A stretch of DNA of 64,000 nucleotides from Achromobacter sp. UMC46. Lineage in GTDB: Bacteria > Pseudomonadota > Gammaproteobacteria > Burkholderiales > Burkholderiaceae_B. The stretch covers positions 310,001-374,000 of the forward strand of contig NZ_LZZS01000005.1 of assembly GCF_014170335.1 (NCBI RefSeq). The letters are read 5' to 3'. Of the stretch, positions 34,388-45,895 are shown piece by piece. The notes below the pieces were generated by a model. That model searched no databases. It was not told the DNA's origin and was given only the letters and a program-made list of their open reading frames with translations. The position numbers and the translations under genes were made by a program. How positions within the stretch are numbered: position 1 is the first letter of the stretch; each line of letters begins with the position of its first letter.

Positions 34388-34912
34388 CTACTTCACGACG
34401 CCGCAAACCAGGCGGCCGCCTCCGCCGCCCAACGGCGCGGGCGTGTCGCTATAGTTGTCGCCGCCCACGTGCACCATGACCGCATGCGTTTTCACGTCGG
34501 CCAGCTTCAGGTGGGGCGCCACGACCGCCTTCTTGGCGGTGCCGTCGGCGCCCACCACGATGAAGGGCAAGTCGCCCTGGTGGCCGTCGGTCGCCATCGG
34601 GCCCTTGTGGGCCTTGGTGCCCTTGGGGTCCAAGTGGCCGCCGGCCGCTCCGCCCGGGGCCATCTGGCCGTTCACCATGCCCGGCATGCACGAACCCTTC
34701 TCATGCACGTGGAAACCATGTTCGCCCGGAGGCAGGCCCTTCAGATGCGGCGTGATCTGCAAGCCGCCTTTGGTGTCCTTCAGCGAAATCGTGCCGGCGC
34801 TCTTGCCTATGCCGTCGGCCGTCAGGAACGACATCGAGACGTCTTCGGCCAGCGCGGCGCTCGAGGCGCCCGCCATTGCCAGCGCCGCGACAAGCATCGA
34901 GATTTTCTTCAT
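34388..34912 (-). CDS. sodC: Periplasmic Cu/Zn superoxide dismutase
   Basis: A 174-residue exported enzyme that converts superoxide to peroxide and oxygen. A signal peptide (MKKISMLVAALAMAG to AALA|EDVSM) precedes the SOD domain. Metal ligands are visible in EHGFHVHEKGSC, GGHLDPKG, KAHKGPM, GDLPFI and the final HAVMVHVGGDN. The disulphide cysteines are in KGSC and RLVCGVV. The start is supported by AGGAGG seven bases before the ATG. It stands alone on this strand. Confidence 0.96.
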   Translation of the reverse strand: MKKISMLVAALAMAGASSAALAEDVSMSFLTADGIGKSAGTISLKDTKGGLQITPHLKGLPPGEHGFHVHEKGSCMPGMVNGQMAPGGAAGGHLDPKGTKAHKGPMATDGHQGDLPFIVVGADGTAKKAVVAPHLKLADVKTHAVMVHVGGDNYSDTPAPLGGGGGRLVCGVVK

Positions 34913-35060
34913 GAAGTGCCTCCTGGAATCATGCACGCGAAGTGCGGGTGCCCGGCCCGGCGCGGACGACGCCGCCCAAGCCAGGGGCGCCAATGACAAT
35001 AGCACCGGCGCCGCCCGGTCTGCCAGCAATCTTCATTCCTGATACAAGCGATCAGGCCTG

Positions 35061-36389
35061 TTAACGATTGACCAGCAGCACCAGCGCATGCAGCGCCACG
35101 CCGATCAGCCCGCCCACCAGCGTGCCGTTGAAGCGGATGTATTGCAGGTCGCGCCCCACGCTCAGTTCCAGCTCGTCGACCAGGTGGCGTTCGTCCCAAT
35201 TTTTCACGGTGCGCGAAATATGCTCCGTCACGCCGATGCGCAGGCGGCCGGTCAGGCGGCGGGCGCTGCCCAGGACGTGGTTGTTGATGGCGTCGCGCAG
35301 GCCCGGGTCTTCGCCCAGCTTGCGGCCCAGCGCGAGCAAGGCGCTTTCCAGGTGCCGGGCCAGGGCCGAATCCTCGTCCGACAGGTCGCGCCGCAGCGCG
35401 GCATGGATGTCGTCCCACAGGCCCTGCACGTACTCCTGCACCTTGGGATGATCGATGGCCCGCTGCTTCAGGTCTTCGACCTGCGCCGACAGGGCCGGAT
35501 CGGATTTCAGCCGCTCAATGTAGTTCAGCACCCAGGCCTCGTAGTCGCGCCGGACGGGGTGGTCGGGTTCGGACAGGACGTCGCGCACTTCCTGCACCAG
35601 CGCCAGGGCCAGCCGGTCGGCCAGGTTGTCGGCAATGCCGTCCACCGACTTGATCACGTCGACCGCGGCGATGATGCGCGGCCACTCCTTGCGGGCGAAC
35701 TTCACCAGCAGGGTCGATGCGCGTTCCTTCACGTCGTCTTCGCCCAGGTAGCCGCCCAGCCGCTCCATGGCCGCGTCCAGCAGCTCCTGATGGCGCCCGT
35801 CGCGGGTCAAGAGGCCCAGGACCTCGCCCACGGTGCCCGCCGCGTCCCAGCGGCGCAGGTTCTTCACCACGAATTCCTGGATGACGCCTCGCACGGCCTG
35901 GTCGTCCAGCAGGTCCAGCGTCTGCAGGGCCACGCGGCGGGCGCCGTCGCTCAAGGCATGCGCCTGGCGCGGCCGGATCAGCCAGCGCGACAGGCGCGCG
36001 GCGGGGTCGAACACCCGCAGCTTCTCCATCAAGGTGTCCGGGTCCAGGAAATGATCACGGACGAACACGGCCAGGTTGTCGCCGATGCGATCCTTGTTGC
36101 TGGGGATGATGGCGGTGTGCGGGATCGGCAAGCCCATCGGCCGGCGGAACAACGCCACCACCGCGAACCAGTCTGCCAGCGCGCCCACGGTCGCCGCCTC
36201 GCAAAACGCCCGCACCCAGGCCCACGCGCCCTGCCCGCCCATCACATGGCTGGTGATGAAACCGCTGATCATGGCCGCCAGCAACGCCAGCGCGGCGATC
36301 TTCATGCGCCGCAACTGCGTGCGGCGCACGTCGGACGCCAACGCGGAATGCGGGGCTGACGATGTCGGGGAACGGGACGGTTCGGGCAT
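35061..36389 (-). CDS. DUF445 family membrane-anchored protein
   Basis: A 442-residue protein starting at ATG 36387-36389 (MPEPSRSPTS). Two hydrophobic segments near the N-terminus (about residues 32-50 and 58-83, including VRAFCEAATVGALADWFAVVALFRRP, the family signature) and one at the C-terminus (LVGGLIGVALHALVLLV) flank a long helical domain. DUF445 includes YjiN-like inner-membrane proteins of unknown function. It is alone between sodC and a LysR gene. Confidence 0.85.
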   Translation of the reverse strand: MPEPSRSPTSSAPHSALASDVRRTQLRRMKIAALALLAAMISGFITSHVMGGQGAWAWVRAFCEAATVGALADWFAVVALFRRPMGLPIPHTAIIPSNKDRIGDNLAVFVRDHFLDPDTLMEKLRVFDPAARLSRWLIRPRQAHALSDGARRVALQTLDLLDDQAVRGVIQEFVVKNLRRWDAAGTVGEVLGLLTRDGRHQELLDAAMERLGGYLGEDDVKERASTLLVKFARKEWPRIIAAVDVIKSVDGIADNLADRLALALVQEVRDVLSEPDHPVRRDYEAWVLNYIERLKSDPALSAQVEDLKQRAIDHPKVQEYVQGLWDDIHAALRRDLSDEDSALARHLESALLALGRKLGEDPGLRDAINNHVLGSARRLTGRLRIGVTEHISRTVKNWDERHLVDELELSVGRDLQYIRFNGTLVGGLIGVALHALVLLVNR

Positions 36390-36466
36390 GAAGGATCCGG
36401 CAAGGCGATGCGTCAGCATACCAACAGGCGGCGCGAGCAGACCGCGCCGGGGTGCTTTCCACCCTG

Positions 36467-37336
36467 CTAGGCGGCCGGTTCCGCCAGCGCCGCGCGCAGC
36501 CACGCCACGAAGGCGTCCGCCTGTTCCGACCGTCCCCGGCTGGCGGCGGGCAACGCGCGCAAGCCGCCGTCGAACGGCACGAAGCCGAATGGCGCAACCA
36601 GCACGCCTTCTTCCAGCTCGCGGCTGATCAGCCGCTTCTCCACCAGCGCGACGCCCAGCCCCGACAACGCCGCTTCGATACAAAGATGCGTATGCGGGAA
36701 CGCCAGCTGACCGGCGGCCGCGACGGCGTCGCCCGTGATGGCCTCCCATTGGTCCCACGCGCTGGAGGTGTACTCGTGGGCGATGCGCACGCGGTCCGAC
36801 GCCGCGCGGCGTGCATAGGCGGGCGTGCAGACCGCGCCGAAGCGCACGGGCGCCAGCATCAGCGCGCGTCGCCGGTCGGCGTCCGTATAGCCCGACAGGT
36901 CCCAGGCCAGCAGCAGGTCCGCGCCCTCGTTGCGCATTTCACGGGCAGACGTCATCGACAGCCGGATGCGGATATCGGGATGCCCGCGATAGAACACCGC
37001 CAATTGCGGCACCAGCCAGCGCATCGCGAAAGTGGCGCTGCATGCGACATGCAAGCCGGGGCCCATGGCTTCGCGGCCAAGACGTTCGTAGGCGCCCTCC
37101 AACTGGTCGAAAGATGCGCGAACTGACGCGTAGAACGTCGCGCCCGCGGGGGTGAGCTTCAGCCCGGTGCCGTCCTTGTCGAACAGCGGCACGCCGGCGT
37201 GTTCCTGAAGCAGCTTCAAGTGCCGGCTGACCGCGCCGTGGCTGCGGCAGAGCTCCTGCCCGGCCCGGGTGACCGAGCCCGTGCGGGCGATGGCCTCGAA
37301 TGCGCGAACGGCGGATAGGGGCGGCAATTGGCGCAC
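36467..37336 (-). CDS. LysR family regulator (GcvA-like)
   Basis: A 289-residue regulator beginning MRQLPPLSAVRAFEAIA, the opening typical of GcvA-type LysR proteins, with recognition helix HGAVSRHLKLLQEHAG. The effector domain has the GcvA-group pattern (ATFAMRWLVPQLAVF, then LSMTSAREM). It diverges from the enolase gene at 37523. The 186-base gap between them includes a strong inverted repeat (37439-37468), so control of the enolase gene is possible. Confidence 0.88.
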   Translation of the reverse strand: MRQLPPLSAVRAFEAIARTGSVTRAGQELCRSHGAVSRHLKLLQEHAGVPLFDKDGTGLKLTPAGATFYASVRASFDQLEGAYERLGREAMGPGLHVACSATFAMRWLVPQLAVFYRGHPDIRIRLSMTSAREMRNEGADLLLAWDLSGYTDADRRRALMLAPVRFGAVCTPAYARRAASDRVRIAHEYTSSAWDQWEAITGDAVAAAGQLAFPHTHLCIEAALSGLGVALVEKRLISRELEEGVLVAPFGFVPFDGGLRALPAASRGRSEQADAFVAWLRAALAEPAA

Positions 37337-37438
37337 GGCATGATCCTTATGTCAGAAAAACTGACGAATGAATAGAAAAACGGCATTTTCCAAAACACGC
37401 CCGCTTCTTAGGATATCGGCTGTAACCCCATTGCGAAC

Positions 37439-37468
37439 GCGATGCCGTGCAGTATTGCACGGCATCGC
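37439..37468. promoter_or_regulatory. Perfect 13-bp stem, 4-base loop, upstream of the enolase gene
   Basis: GCGATGCCGTGCA pairs exactly with TGCACGGCATCGC around the loop GTAT. It lies 55 bases before the enolase start and 103 bases from the divergent LysR start. No T-run follows in either direction, so a protein operator or a leader-RNA element is more likely than a terminator. Confidence 0.5.
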
Positions 37469-37522
37469 GCGGGGATAAAGCTCACGTAGCTTCCCTAAAA
37501 ACCTGACATATCGGAGTCATCT

Positions 37523-38821
37523 ATGCACATCATCGATATCGCCGCCCACGAGGCGCTGGACAGCCGCGGCAACCCCACCGTCGAGGTCGAAGTCAGACTG
37601 GATGGCGGTGCACGCGGTCTGGCGCTGGTGCCCTCGGGCGCCTCGACCGGCCAGCATGAAGCATTGGAGCGGCGCGACGGGGATCCCAAGCGCTACCTGG
37701 GCCGTGGCGTGCTGCGCGCCGTGTGCGCGGTCAATACCGAACTGCGGGACGCGCTGCTGGGCCAGCACGCGGATCAGCAGGCCGCCATCGACCAGATCAT
37801 GATCAGGCTGGACGGGACGCCGGACAAAAGCCGCCTGGGCGCCAACGCCATGCTGGGCGTCTCGCTGGCGGTGGCGCACGCGGCCGCAGCCGGCCGCGCC
37901 CTGCCGCTGTGGCGCCACGTGGGCGGCGTGCAGGCGCAAGTGCTGCCGGTCCCCATGATCAACATCATCAACGGCGGGGCCCACGCCGACAATCCGCTGG
38001 ATTTCCAGGAATTCATGATCTTGCCGGTGGGCGCGGACACCTTCGCCGACGCCATCCGCATGGGTGCCGAAGTCTTCCACACCCTGCGCGGCAAGCTCCT
38101 GGCGGCCGGCCACAGCGTCAACGTGGGCGACGAAGGCGGCTTCGCCCCGGTCTTGCGCAGCGCCCCGGAAGCCCTGGACTTCATCGTGGCATCCATCGAG
38201 CAGGCCGGACTGCGCCCGGGCACGGATATCGCGCTGGCCCTGGATCCCGCCGCCAGCGAATTCCACACCGATGGGGGCTACCGCTATCAAGGCGAAGGCG
38301 TGGTGCGCAGCCGCGAACAGCAGGTGGATTACCTGGCCGAGCTGGTGCGCGCCTACCCCATCGCATCCATCGAGGACGGCATGGCCGAAGACGACCCGGC
38401 CGGCTGGCAGGCCCTGGGCGCACGGCTGGGCGACACCTGCCTGCTGGTGGGCGACGACGTCTTCTGCACCCACCCCCGCCTGTTCGACGCCGGCATCTCT
38501 GCGGGGATCGGCAATGCCATCCTGGTCAAGGCCAACCAGATCGGCACGCTGAGCGAGACCTTGGAGGTATTGGGAATCGCCCGCCGCGCGCGCTACGGCG
38601 CCGTGATGTCGCACCGCTCGGGCGAGACCGAAGACACCAGCATCGCCGACCTGGCGGTAGCGTCCAATTGCGGCCTGATCAAGACCGGATCGCTGTCACG
38701 CTCCGACCGCACGGCCAAGTACAACCGGCTGCTGCGCATCGAGCGCGAACTGGGCGCGGCGGCCGTCTACGCCGGCCGCGACGCCTTGCCGCGGCGCGGC
38801 CGGGCAGATCGCCGCGAGTAG
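37523..38821 (+). CDS. eno: Enolase (divergent, second-type copy)
   Basis: A 432-residue phosphopyruvate hydratase that interconverts 2-phosphoglycerate and phosphoenolpyruvate. All signature residues are present: [30 protein letters not shown] (general acid region), [27 protein letters not shown] (catalytic Lys), [10 protein letters not shown] and [12 protein letters not shown]. The context is not glycolytic (housekeeping eno usually follows pyrG or kdsA), so this is probably an extra copy. Its last 55 bases overlap the convergent antiporter gene. A LysR gene diverges upstream. Confidence 0.93.
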   Translation: MHIIDIAAHEALDSRGNPTVEVEVRLDGGARGLALVPSGASTGQHEALERRDGDPKRYLGRGVLRAVCAVNTELRDALLGQHADQQAAIDQIMIRLDGTPDKSRLGANAMLGVSLAVAHAAAAGRALPLWRHVGGVQAQVLPVPMINIINGGAHADNPLDFQEFMILPVGADTFADAIRMGAEVFHTLRGKLLAAGHSVNVGDEGGFAPVLRSAPEALDFIVASIEQAGLRPGTDIALALDPAASEFHTDGGYRYQGEGVVRSREQQVDYLAELVRAYPIASIEDGMAEDDPAGWQALGARLGDTCLLVGDDVFCTHPRLFDAGISAGIGNAILVKANQIGTLSETLEVLGIARRARYGAVMSHRSGETEDTSIADLAVASNCGLIKTGSLSRSDRTAKYNRLLRIERELGAAAVYAGRDALPRRGRADRRE

Positions 38822-40113
38822 TACCACCGCATCAACGGTGACGCCGAGATGCCGTGCACCAGCACGGACGCGACAATGGCGGCCAGCAGCAATGGCGCCA
38901 GCGCCCGGGATACGCCATGTGGCGCCTGCTCCACCGCCAGCAACAAGTAGTAGAACGTACCGACGCCGCGCACGCCCAGCCAGCTTGCCAATCCGCGCTG
39001 GCGCCTGTCCATCGAAGACCCGGCCAGCGCCAGCATCACGCTGGCCGGCCGCACCACCATGAACAGCACGGCCGCCACCAGCAGCGGGGTCCAGCCCAGG
39101 ATGTCGCGCCAATGCGCCGACACCACGCAGCCGATGACCAGCATCAGTGCCAATTCGGCGAAGCGTTCCAATCCCACCGACGTCGCCATCATCGATTCCG
39201 CCAGGTGGGCGTGGGCCAATCGCGGGTCTTGCGTGCTTGCTTCGCTTTCGGCGGGCTTCACTTCCTGCAAGACGGCACGCGGGGTCCGGCCGCTGCCGGT
39301 AGCGCGCAGCTCCTGTTGGCGCAATGCCACCCCGGCGCAGAAGACCGCCAGAAAGCCGTAGCCGTGCGCAAGCAAGGTCGCCCCGTAGCACAGCGCCATC
39401 AAACCCAGGGCCAGGAACTCGTCCAGCCCCAGGGCATTTCCATAACGGATCCGCAGCATGGCGATCAAACGTTCGCCCAGCGTGCCCATTAACCAGCCGA
39501 TGCCCACCGCGCTCGCCACGCCCCAGATCAGGGCGGCCGCCAGCGGCCACGGCTGCTCCAGCCCCGCCGGCCCGGCGTTGCACAGGGCAATGCCCAAGAC
39601 CACAAAAGGAAATGCCGCGCCATCGTTGGCGCCGCCCTCTCCCGACAAGGCAAAGCGCAGCGGTTCGTCGTCGCCCGCTTCACGCGGGCGCAATTCGTTG
39701 GCCAGCACCGGGTCCGTCGGCGCCAATGCCGCCGCCAGAATCAGCGCGGCCCCCAAGCCCAGCCCCAACAAGCCCATGCCGAACGCCGTCATCAGCGCGA
39801 TGGTCAACAGCATGGCCAACGCCGCCAGGCGCAACGGCAGGCGCCACAAGGGATGCCCGCAGGCCACGCGCAAATGCATGCCCACGGCGAACAGCGAAAC
39901 GGGCAACGCCGCTTCAGTCGCCAAGCGCAACAAGTGGCTGTCGCCGTATAAATCCAGTGTCAGCAGCCCCAACCCCGCCGGACCAATAAGAAAGCCCACT
40001 GCCAGATACACCATGGCACCGGTCATGGGCAGCGCATCGATCAGGCGCTTGGACACCGCCATCAGCACGAACAACGCACCGATCAGCAGGAACCAGACGG
40101 CTTCGATATTCAT
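38767..40113 (-). CDS. Na+/H+ antiporter (CPA1/NhaP type)
   Basis: A 448-residue inner-membrane exchanger with about 12 hydrophobic helices. The ion-binding motifs of monovalent cation:proton antiporters are present: [14 protein letters not shown] and [14 protein letters not shown], the latter carrying the Asn-Asp pair. A hydrophilic stretch (residues about 276-312) links two helix groups. It would maintain pH and sodium balance. The 3' end overlaps enolase tail-to-tail by 55 bases. The downstream same-strand distance to other genes suggests a single-gene unit. Confidence 0.9.
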   Translation of the reverse strand: MNIEAVWFLLIGALFVLMAVSKRLIDALPMTGAMVYLAVGFLIGPAGLGLLTLDLYGDSHLLRLATEAALPVSLFAVGMHLRVACGHPLWRLPLRLAALAMLLTIALMTAFGMGLLGLGLGAALILAAALAPTDPVLANELRPREAGDDEPLRFALSGEGGANDGAAFPFVVLGIALCNAGPAGLEQPWPLAAALIWGVASAVGIGWLMGTLGERLIAMLRIRYGNALGLDEFLALGLMALCYGATLLAHGYGFLAVFCAGVALRQQELRATGSGRTPRAVLQEVKPAESEASTQDPRLAHAHLAESMMATSVGLERFAELALMLVIGCVVSAHWRDILGWTPLLVAAVLFMVVRPASVMLALAGSSMDRRQRGLASWLGVRGVGTFYYLLLAVEQAPHGVSRALAPLLLAAIVASVLVHGISASPLMRWYYSRRSARPRRGKASRPA

Positions 40114-40155
40114 CGCATCCCTCCTGCGGCCGCCAGCAAGCCGGGCTTGCAGGGC

Positions 40156-41376
40156 CTATTCCCCCAGGAACTCCGACACCGCCTCCAGCCCTTCGATATG
40201 GTCCGCGACCACCTTCGCAATAAAGGCAAGCGGCACCGACAGCAACGTCCCCCACACGCCCCACAGCCAGGTGAACAACAGCAGCAGCATGAAGACCGCC
40301 ACGGCGTTCATCTTGGCAATGCGGCCGGACATCCAGGTGGTGACCACCACGCCCATCACCAAGGCGATGGCCACCGAACTGCCGGCCACCGCCAGCGCCG
40401 GGCCGATCTCGCCGAATTGGATCAGGGCGGCGATCCCCGTGCCCACCGCCGTGAGCAGCGGACCGAAATACGGAATGATGTGCAGTGCGCCGGCCACCAC
40501 CGCCCAGGTCGTCGCGTTCTCCAGGCCCAGCAGGCGGAACGCCGCCCACGACATCAGGCCCAACGCCAGGTTCGTCACCAGCATCATCGCCATGTAGCGA
40601 TGGATGGCGCTGTTTATCTGGTCCAGCATGTGCACGCTGATCTTCTTCTGCGACAACGTCTTGCCCGCCACCTTCACGAACTTGCGCTTGAACGCATTGC
40701 CGGACAACAACAGGAAGAACACCAGGAACACGCTCATGGTCGCCTGCCCGACAAAGGCGGCCACGCCCTTGGAGCCCCAGAGCAGGAAATCGCTCAGGCC
40801 GGAATCGGACTTGGCCACGACCACTTGCTGGCCAGGCACGATGCCGCCGCTGTCCTGCAGCACGCCGGCCGCACCCTTGAGCTTTTCAAAGAAGGACCCG
40901 TCGCCGCTGGAAATGCCGGCCAAGGTACGGGACAGTTTTCCGGAGATTTCAGGCAGCGCCTGCACGATGGAACCGACCTGGTTCTGTGTCACGTAGGCCA
41001 GGCCCGCCAGCCCGGTGGCGATCGCGGACATCAGGATCAGGATCCCGATGGCGCGCGGCACCCGGGCGCGCCCCATCAGGCTGACGATGGGGTCCAGCGC
41101 ATACGCCACGACAATCGCCATCACCACGGGCACGATGAATTCCTGCGCCAGCTTCAGGGTGAACAGCACCGCCAGGACGGTCAGCGTGGTCAGGCAGGCG
41201 CCGCGCGCCCAGACATAAGGCGTATCCGGCGGAGCGTCGGGGATCAATCCCGCCTCCTGGACCGTCACTTTCTCTTCGGCGGGGCTCGCAGCCTCCTCGT
41301 CGGCGCCGGCGGATGCTTCCGGCTTCGCGCGTTCCTCCGCGTCCGGCGGCGCCGCCAGCGGTGTCGTGATTTCCAT
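40156..41376 (-). CDS. AI-2E family transporter
   Basis: A 406-residue membrane protein of the AI-2E (YdiK/PerM) family. An acidic, Ala/Glu-rich cytoplasmic N-terminus of about 55 residues precedes helices starting ACLTTLTVLAVLFTL. The family pattern includes VYALDPIV-like AYALDPIVSLM near residue 91 and the C-terminal IIPYFGPLLTAVGTGIAAL and WLWGVWGTLLSVPLAF. Family members are proposed exporters of autoinducer-2 or other solutes, or sodium/proton exchangers. The cargo here is unknown. It lies 42 bases upstream of the antiporter gene on the same strand, so both may be one transcript. Confidence 0.9.
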   Translation of the reverse strand: MEITTPLAAPPDAEERAKPEASAGADEEAASPAEEKVTVQEAGLIPDAPPDTPYVWARGACLTTLTVLAVLFTLKLAQEFIVPVVMAIVVAYALDPIVSLMGRARVPRAIGILILMSAIATGLAGLAYVTQNQVGSIVQALPEISGKLSRTLAGISSGDGSFFEKLKGAAGVLQDSGGIVPGQQVVVAKSDSGLSDFLLWGSKGVAAFVGQATMSVFLVFFLLLSGNAFKRKFVKVAGKTLSQKKISVHMLDQINSAIHRYMAMMLVTNLALGLMSWAAFRLLGLENATTWAVVAGALHIIPYFGPLLTAVGTGIAALIQFGEIGPALAVAGSSVAIALVMGVVVTTWMSGRIAKMNAVAVFMLLLLFTWLWGVWGTLLSVPLAFIAKVVADHIEGLEAVSEFLGE

Positions 41377-41433
41377 CTTGCCCCCGCAATCGATTATCGA
41401 GAGCGGACAGCAAGTAGCGTGCCTGACGCAGTC

Positions 41434-42360
41434 TCAGCCCACGGCCAGCAAGCCCGCCTGGCCTTCATGGGCGCGCTGCGCGCGGTCCAGGATGAATTCG
41501 ATCATCATGGAGATCGCGCGCGGATGGTGCCGGTTCGGCATGTACAGCATGTACATGCCCCGGCCGAAGATGCTTAGCCGCCAATCGGTCAGCGCGGCCA
41601 GCAGTTCGCCGCGCGCGATGTCGTCGTGCACGACGTAGTCCGGCACCACCCCCACCCCCAGCCCGGCGCGGATCGCGTCGCGCAGGAAGGCGTAGTTGCG
41701 GGAGATCACGGTGGGTTCCAGCACCACGTGCTGGCGCGGCTGGCCGCCGTAATAGGCCGACAGCCGCAACGGCCGGCCGATGACGGCCGCGCTGATGACC
41801 GGCGTGCCCGCCAGGTCTTCGGGGCGCTGAGGCAGCCCGCGCGCGTCGGCGTAGGCTTTGGAAGCGCATGCCATATAGCGGACCATGCCCAGTTCGCGCG
41901 CCACCAGGTTCTGCGGCGGTTCCGACATGATGCGCACCGCGATATCCACTTCGTCGCGCAGCAGGTCGTCCACGCTGTTCTCGAACAGCACGTCCAGCAC
42001 GATGTCCGGATACGCCTGCTTGAATTCCAGCAGCCAGGGCGTCATCACGAACTGCCCGTATCCACTGGGCACGCTCAGCCGCACTTTTCCCTGCGGCGTC
42101 TTGCCCAGCGTCTCGACGGATTCGCGGGCGGCCACCAGTTCATCCTGGATGCTGCGGCCATGCTGATACAGCTTCAGCCCGATCTCGGTGGCTTCGACGT
42201 GCCGCGTCGTGCGCCGCACCAGCTGCATGCCTACCGAGCGCTCCAGCTGGTTCAGGTGATAGCTGACGTTGGCGCGCGTCATTTTCAGGCGGCGCGCGGC
42301 CTCGCTCAGATTGCCGGCATCCAGGATTTCGACCAGCAATGTCAGGGATTTGGTGTCCAT
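41434..42360 (-). CDS. LysR family regulator, divergent from the pim-like operon
   Basis: A 308-residue regulator starting at ATG 42358-42360 (MDTKSLTLLVEILDAGNLSEAARRL). The recognition helix is TRANVSYHLNQLERSVG. The effector domain shows the CrgA-like pattern (GKVRLSVPSGYGQFVMTPWL, then VDIAVRIM). The 165-base gap to the pim-like operon contains three TGTCAA elements (42381, 42403 and 42422), which are plausible half-sites. It is the likely regulator of that operon. Confidence 0.9.
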   Translation of the reverse strand: MDTKSLTLLVEILDAGNLSEAARRLKMTRANVSYHLNQLERSVGMQLVRRTTRHVEATEIGLKLYQHGRSIQDELVAARESVETLGKTPQGKVRLSVPSGYGQFVMTPWLLEFKQAYPDIVLDVLFENSVDDLLRDEVDIAVRIMSEPPQNLVARELGMVRYMACASKAYADARGLPQRPEDLAGTPVISAAVIGRPLRLSAYYGGQPRQHVVLEPTVISRNYAFLRDAIRAGLGVGVVPDYVVHDDIARGELLAALTDWRLSIFGRGMYMLYMPNRHHPRAISMMIEFILDRAQRAHEGQAGLLAVG

Positions 42361-42377
42361 CGGGGCTCCTCCACCGT

Positions 42378-42427
42378 CATTGTCAAATTTTATTATCCGC
42401 CATGTCAATTCCGGATGCCATTGTCAA
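42378..42427. promoter_or_regulatory. Three TGTCAA elements between LysR and the pim-like operon
   Basis: Direct copies of TGTCAA begin at 42381, 42403 and 42422, the outer two inside CATTGTCAA. Spacings of 22 and 19 bases place them near the same face of the helix. They may be the LysR binding sites. On the minus strand each reads TTGACA, so a promoter -35 element for the LysR gene is an alternative. Confidence 0.35.
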
Positions 42428-42525
42428 GACATCTTTACTGGGAAAGAATAAGGAAATAAGAGACGAGCCGTTCCTGGCCCGCCAGGCGCCGCCCACGGCG
42501 GACGCCCTACTGGAGACAAGGTCCC

Positions 42526-44649
<2,124 letters not shown>

Positions 44650-44705
44650 CCCGCGGACTCCGACCCCCCTGTTTTCGATTCGCCCCCATTCCACAGGACG
44701 CTCCC

Positions 44706-45887
44706 ATGCGCGAAGCCGTTATCGTCTCTACCGCCCGCACCCCCATCACCAAGGCGGGGCGCGGTGAATTCAACCTGATCGCCGGCCCCACGCTGGCCGC
44801 GCATGCGGTGCGCGCCGCTGTCGATCGCGCCGGCATCGACCCGGCGCTGATCGAAGACGCCTTCATCGGCTGCGGCTATCCCGAAGGCGCCACGGGCCGC
44901 AACATCGGCCGCCAGGCGGTGATCCGCGCCGGCTTGCCCGTCAGCGTCGGCGGCGCCACCGTCAACCGGTACTGCGCTTCCGGCCTGCAAGCCATCGCCT
45001 CGGCCGCCGGCCGCATTGTGATGGACGGCGCGCCCGCCGTGATCGCGGGCGGCGTGGAGCTGGTGTCGCAGATCCGCTCCCGCGACGACGGCGTCAGCGG
45101 CATGGACCCCTGGATCGTGGCCAACAAGCCCGAGCTCTACCTGCCCATGATCGAGACCGCCGACATCGTGGCGGCCCGCTACGGCATCAGCCGCGAAGCC
45201 CAGGACCGCTTCGCCGCGCAGAGCCAGGCGCGCACCGAAGCCGCGCAGGCCGCCGGCCGCTACCGCGAAGAGATCATCGCCGTCACCACCACCATGTCCG
45301 TCACCGACCGCGCGACCGGCGCCGTCAGCGAACGCGAAGTGACGGTGGACAAGGACACCTGCAACCGCCCCGGCACCACCTATGAAGCGCTGGCCGGCCT
45401 GGCCCCCGTGCGCGGCGACGGCCAGTTCGTCACGGCCGGCAACGCGTCGCAACTGTCCGACGGCGCGGCGGCCTGCGTGCTGATGGAAGCAGGCGACGCG
45501 CAACGCGCCGGCATCCGCCCCCTGGGCGCCTTCCGCGGCCTGGCCATCGCCGGTTGCGAGCCGGACGAAATGGGCATCGGCCCCGTCTATGCCGTGCCCA
45601 AGCTGCTGGCCCGCCACGGTCTGAAGGTGCAGGACATCGACCTGTGGGAACTGAACGAGGCCTTCGCGTCGCAAGCGCTGTACTGCCAGGAAAAGCTGGG
45701 CATCCCGATGGACCGCCTGAACGTGGACGGCGGCTCCATCGCGCTGGGACACCCCTTCGGCGTCACCGGCGCGCGCCTGGCCGGCCATGTGCTGATCGAA
45801 GGCCGCCGCCGCGGCGCCCGCTATGCCGTCGTCACGATGTGCATCGGCGGCGGCATGGGCGCGGCCGGCCTGTTCGAAATCTACTGA
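44706..45887 (+). CDS. Thiolase (acetyl-CoA C-acyltransferase)
   Basis: A 393-residue thiolase that cleaves 3-oxoacyl-CoA with coenzyme A. The acylated cysteine lies in [12 protein letters not shown]. The C-terminal catalytic motifs are [26 protein letters not shown] (His) and [15 protein letters not shown] (second Cys). Length and motifs are standard. It follows the multifunctional enzyme by 56 bases and completes the beta-oxidation cycle of the operon, matching the position of PimB. Confidence 0.93.
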   Translation: MREAVIVSTARTPITKAGRGEFNLIAGPTLAAHAVRAAVDRAGIDPALIEDAFIGCGYPEGATGRNIGRQAVIRAGLPVSVGGATVNRYCASGLQAIASAAGRIVMDGAPAVIAGGVELVSQIRSRDDGVSGMDPWIVANKPELYLPMIETADIVAARYGISREAQDRFAAQSQARTEAAQAAGRYREEIIAVTTTMSVTDRATGAVSEREVTVDKDTCNRPGTTYEALAGLAPVRGDGQFVTAGNASQLSDGAAACVLMEAGDAQRAGIRPLGAFRGLAIAGCEPDEMGIGPVYAVPKLLARHGLKVQDIDLWELNEAFASQALYCQEKLGIPMDRLNVDGGSIALGHPFGVTGARLAGHVLIEGRRRGARYAVVTMCIGGGMGAAGLFEIY

Positions 45888-45895
45888 GGATCGAC

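Noticed and set aside
37337..37522. A fluoride riboswitch before the enolase gene
   Set aside because: Fluoride riboswitches are known upstream of eno in some bacteria, but the conserved CUGAUG-containing core and pseudoknot sequences are not visible here.
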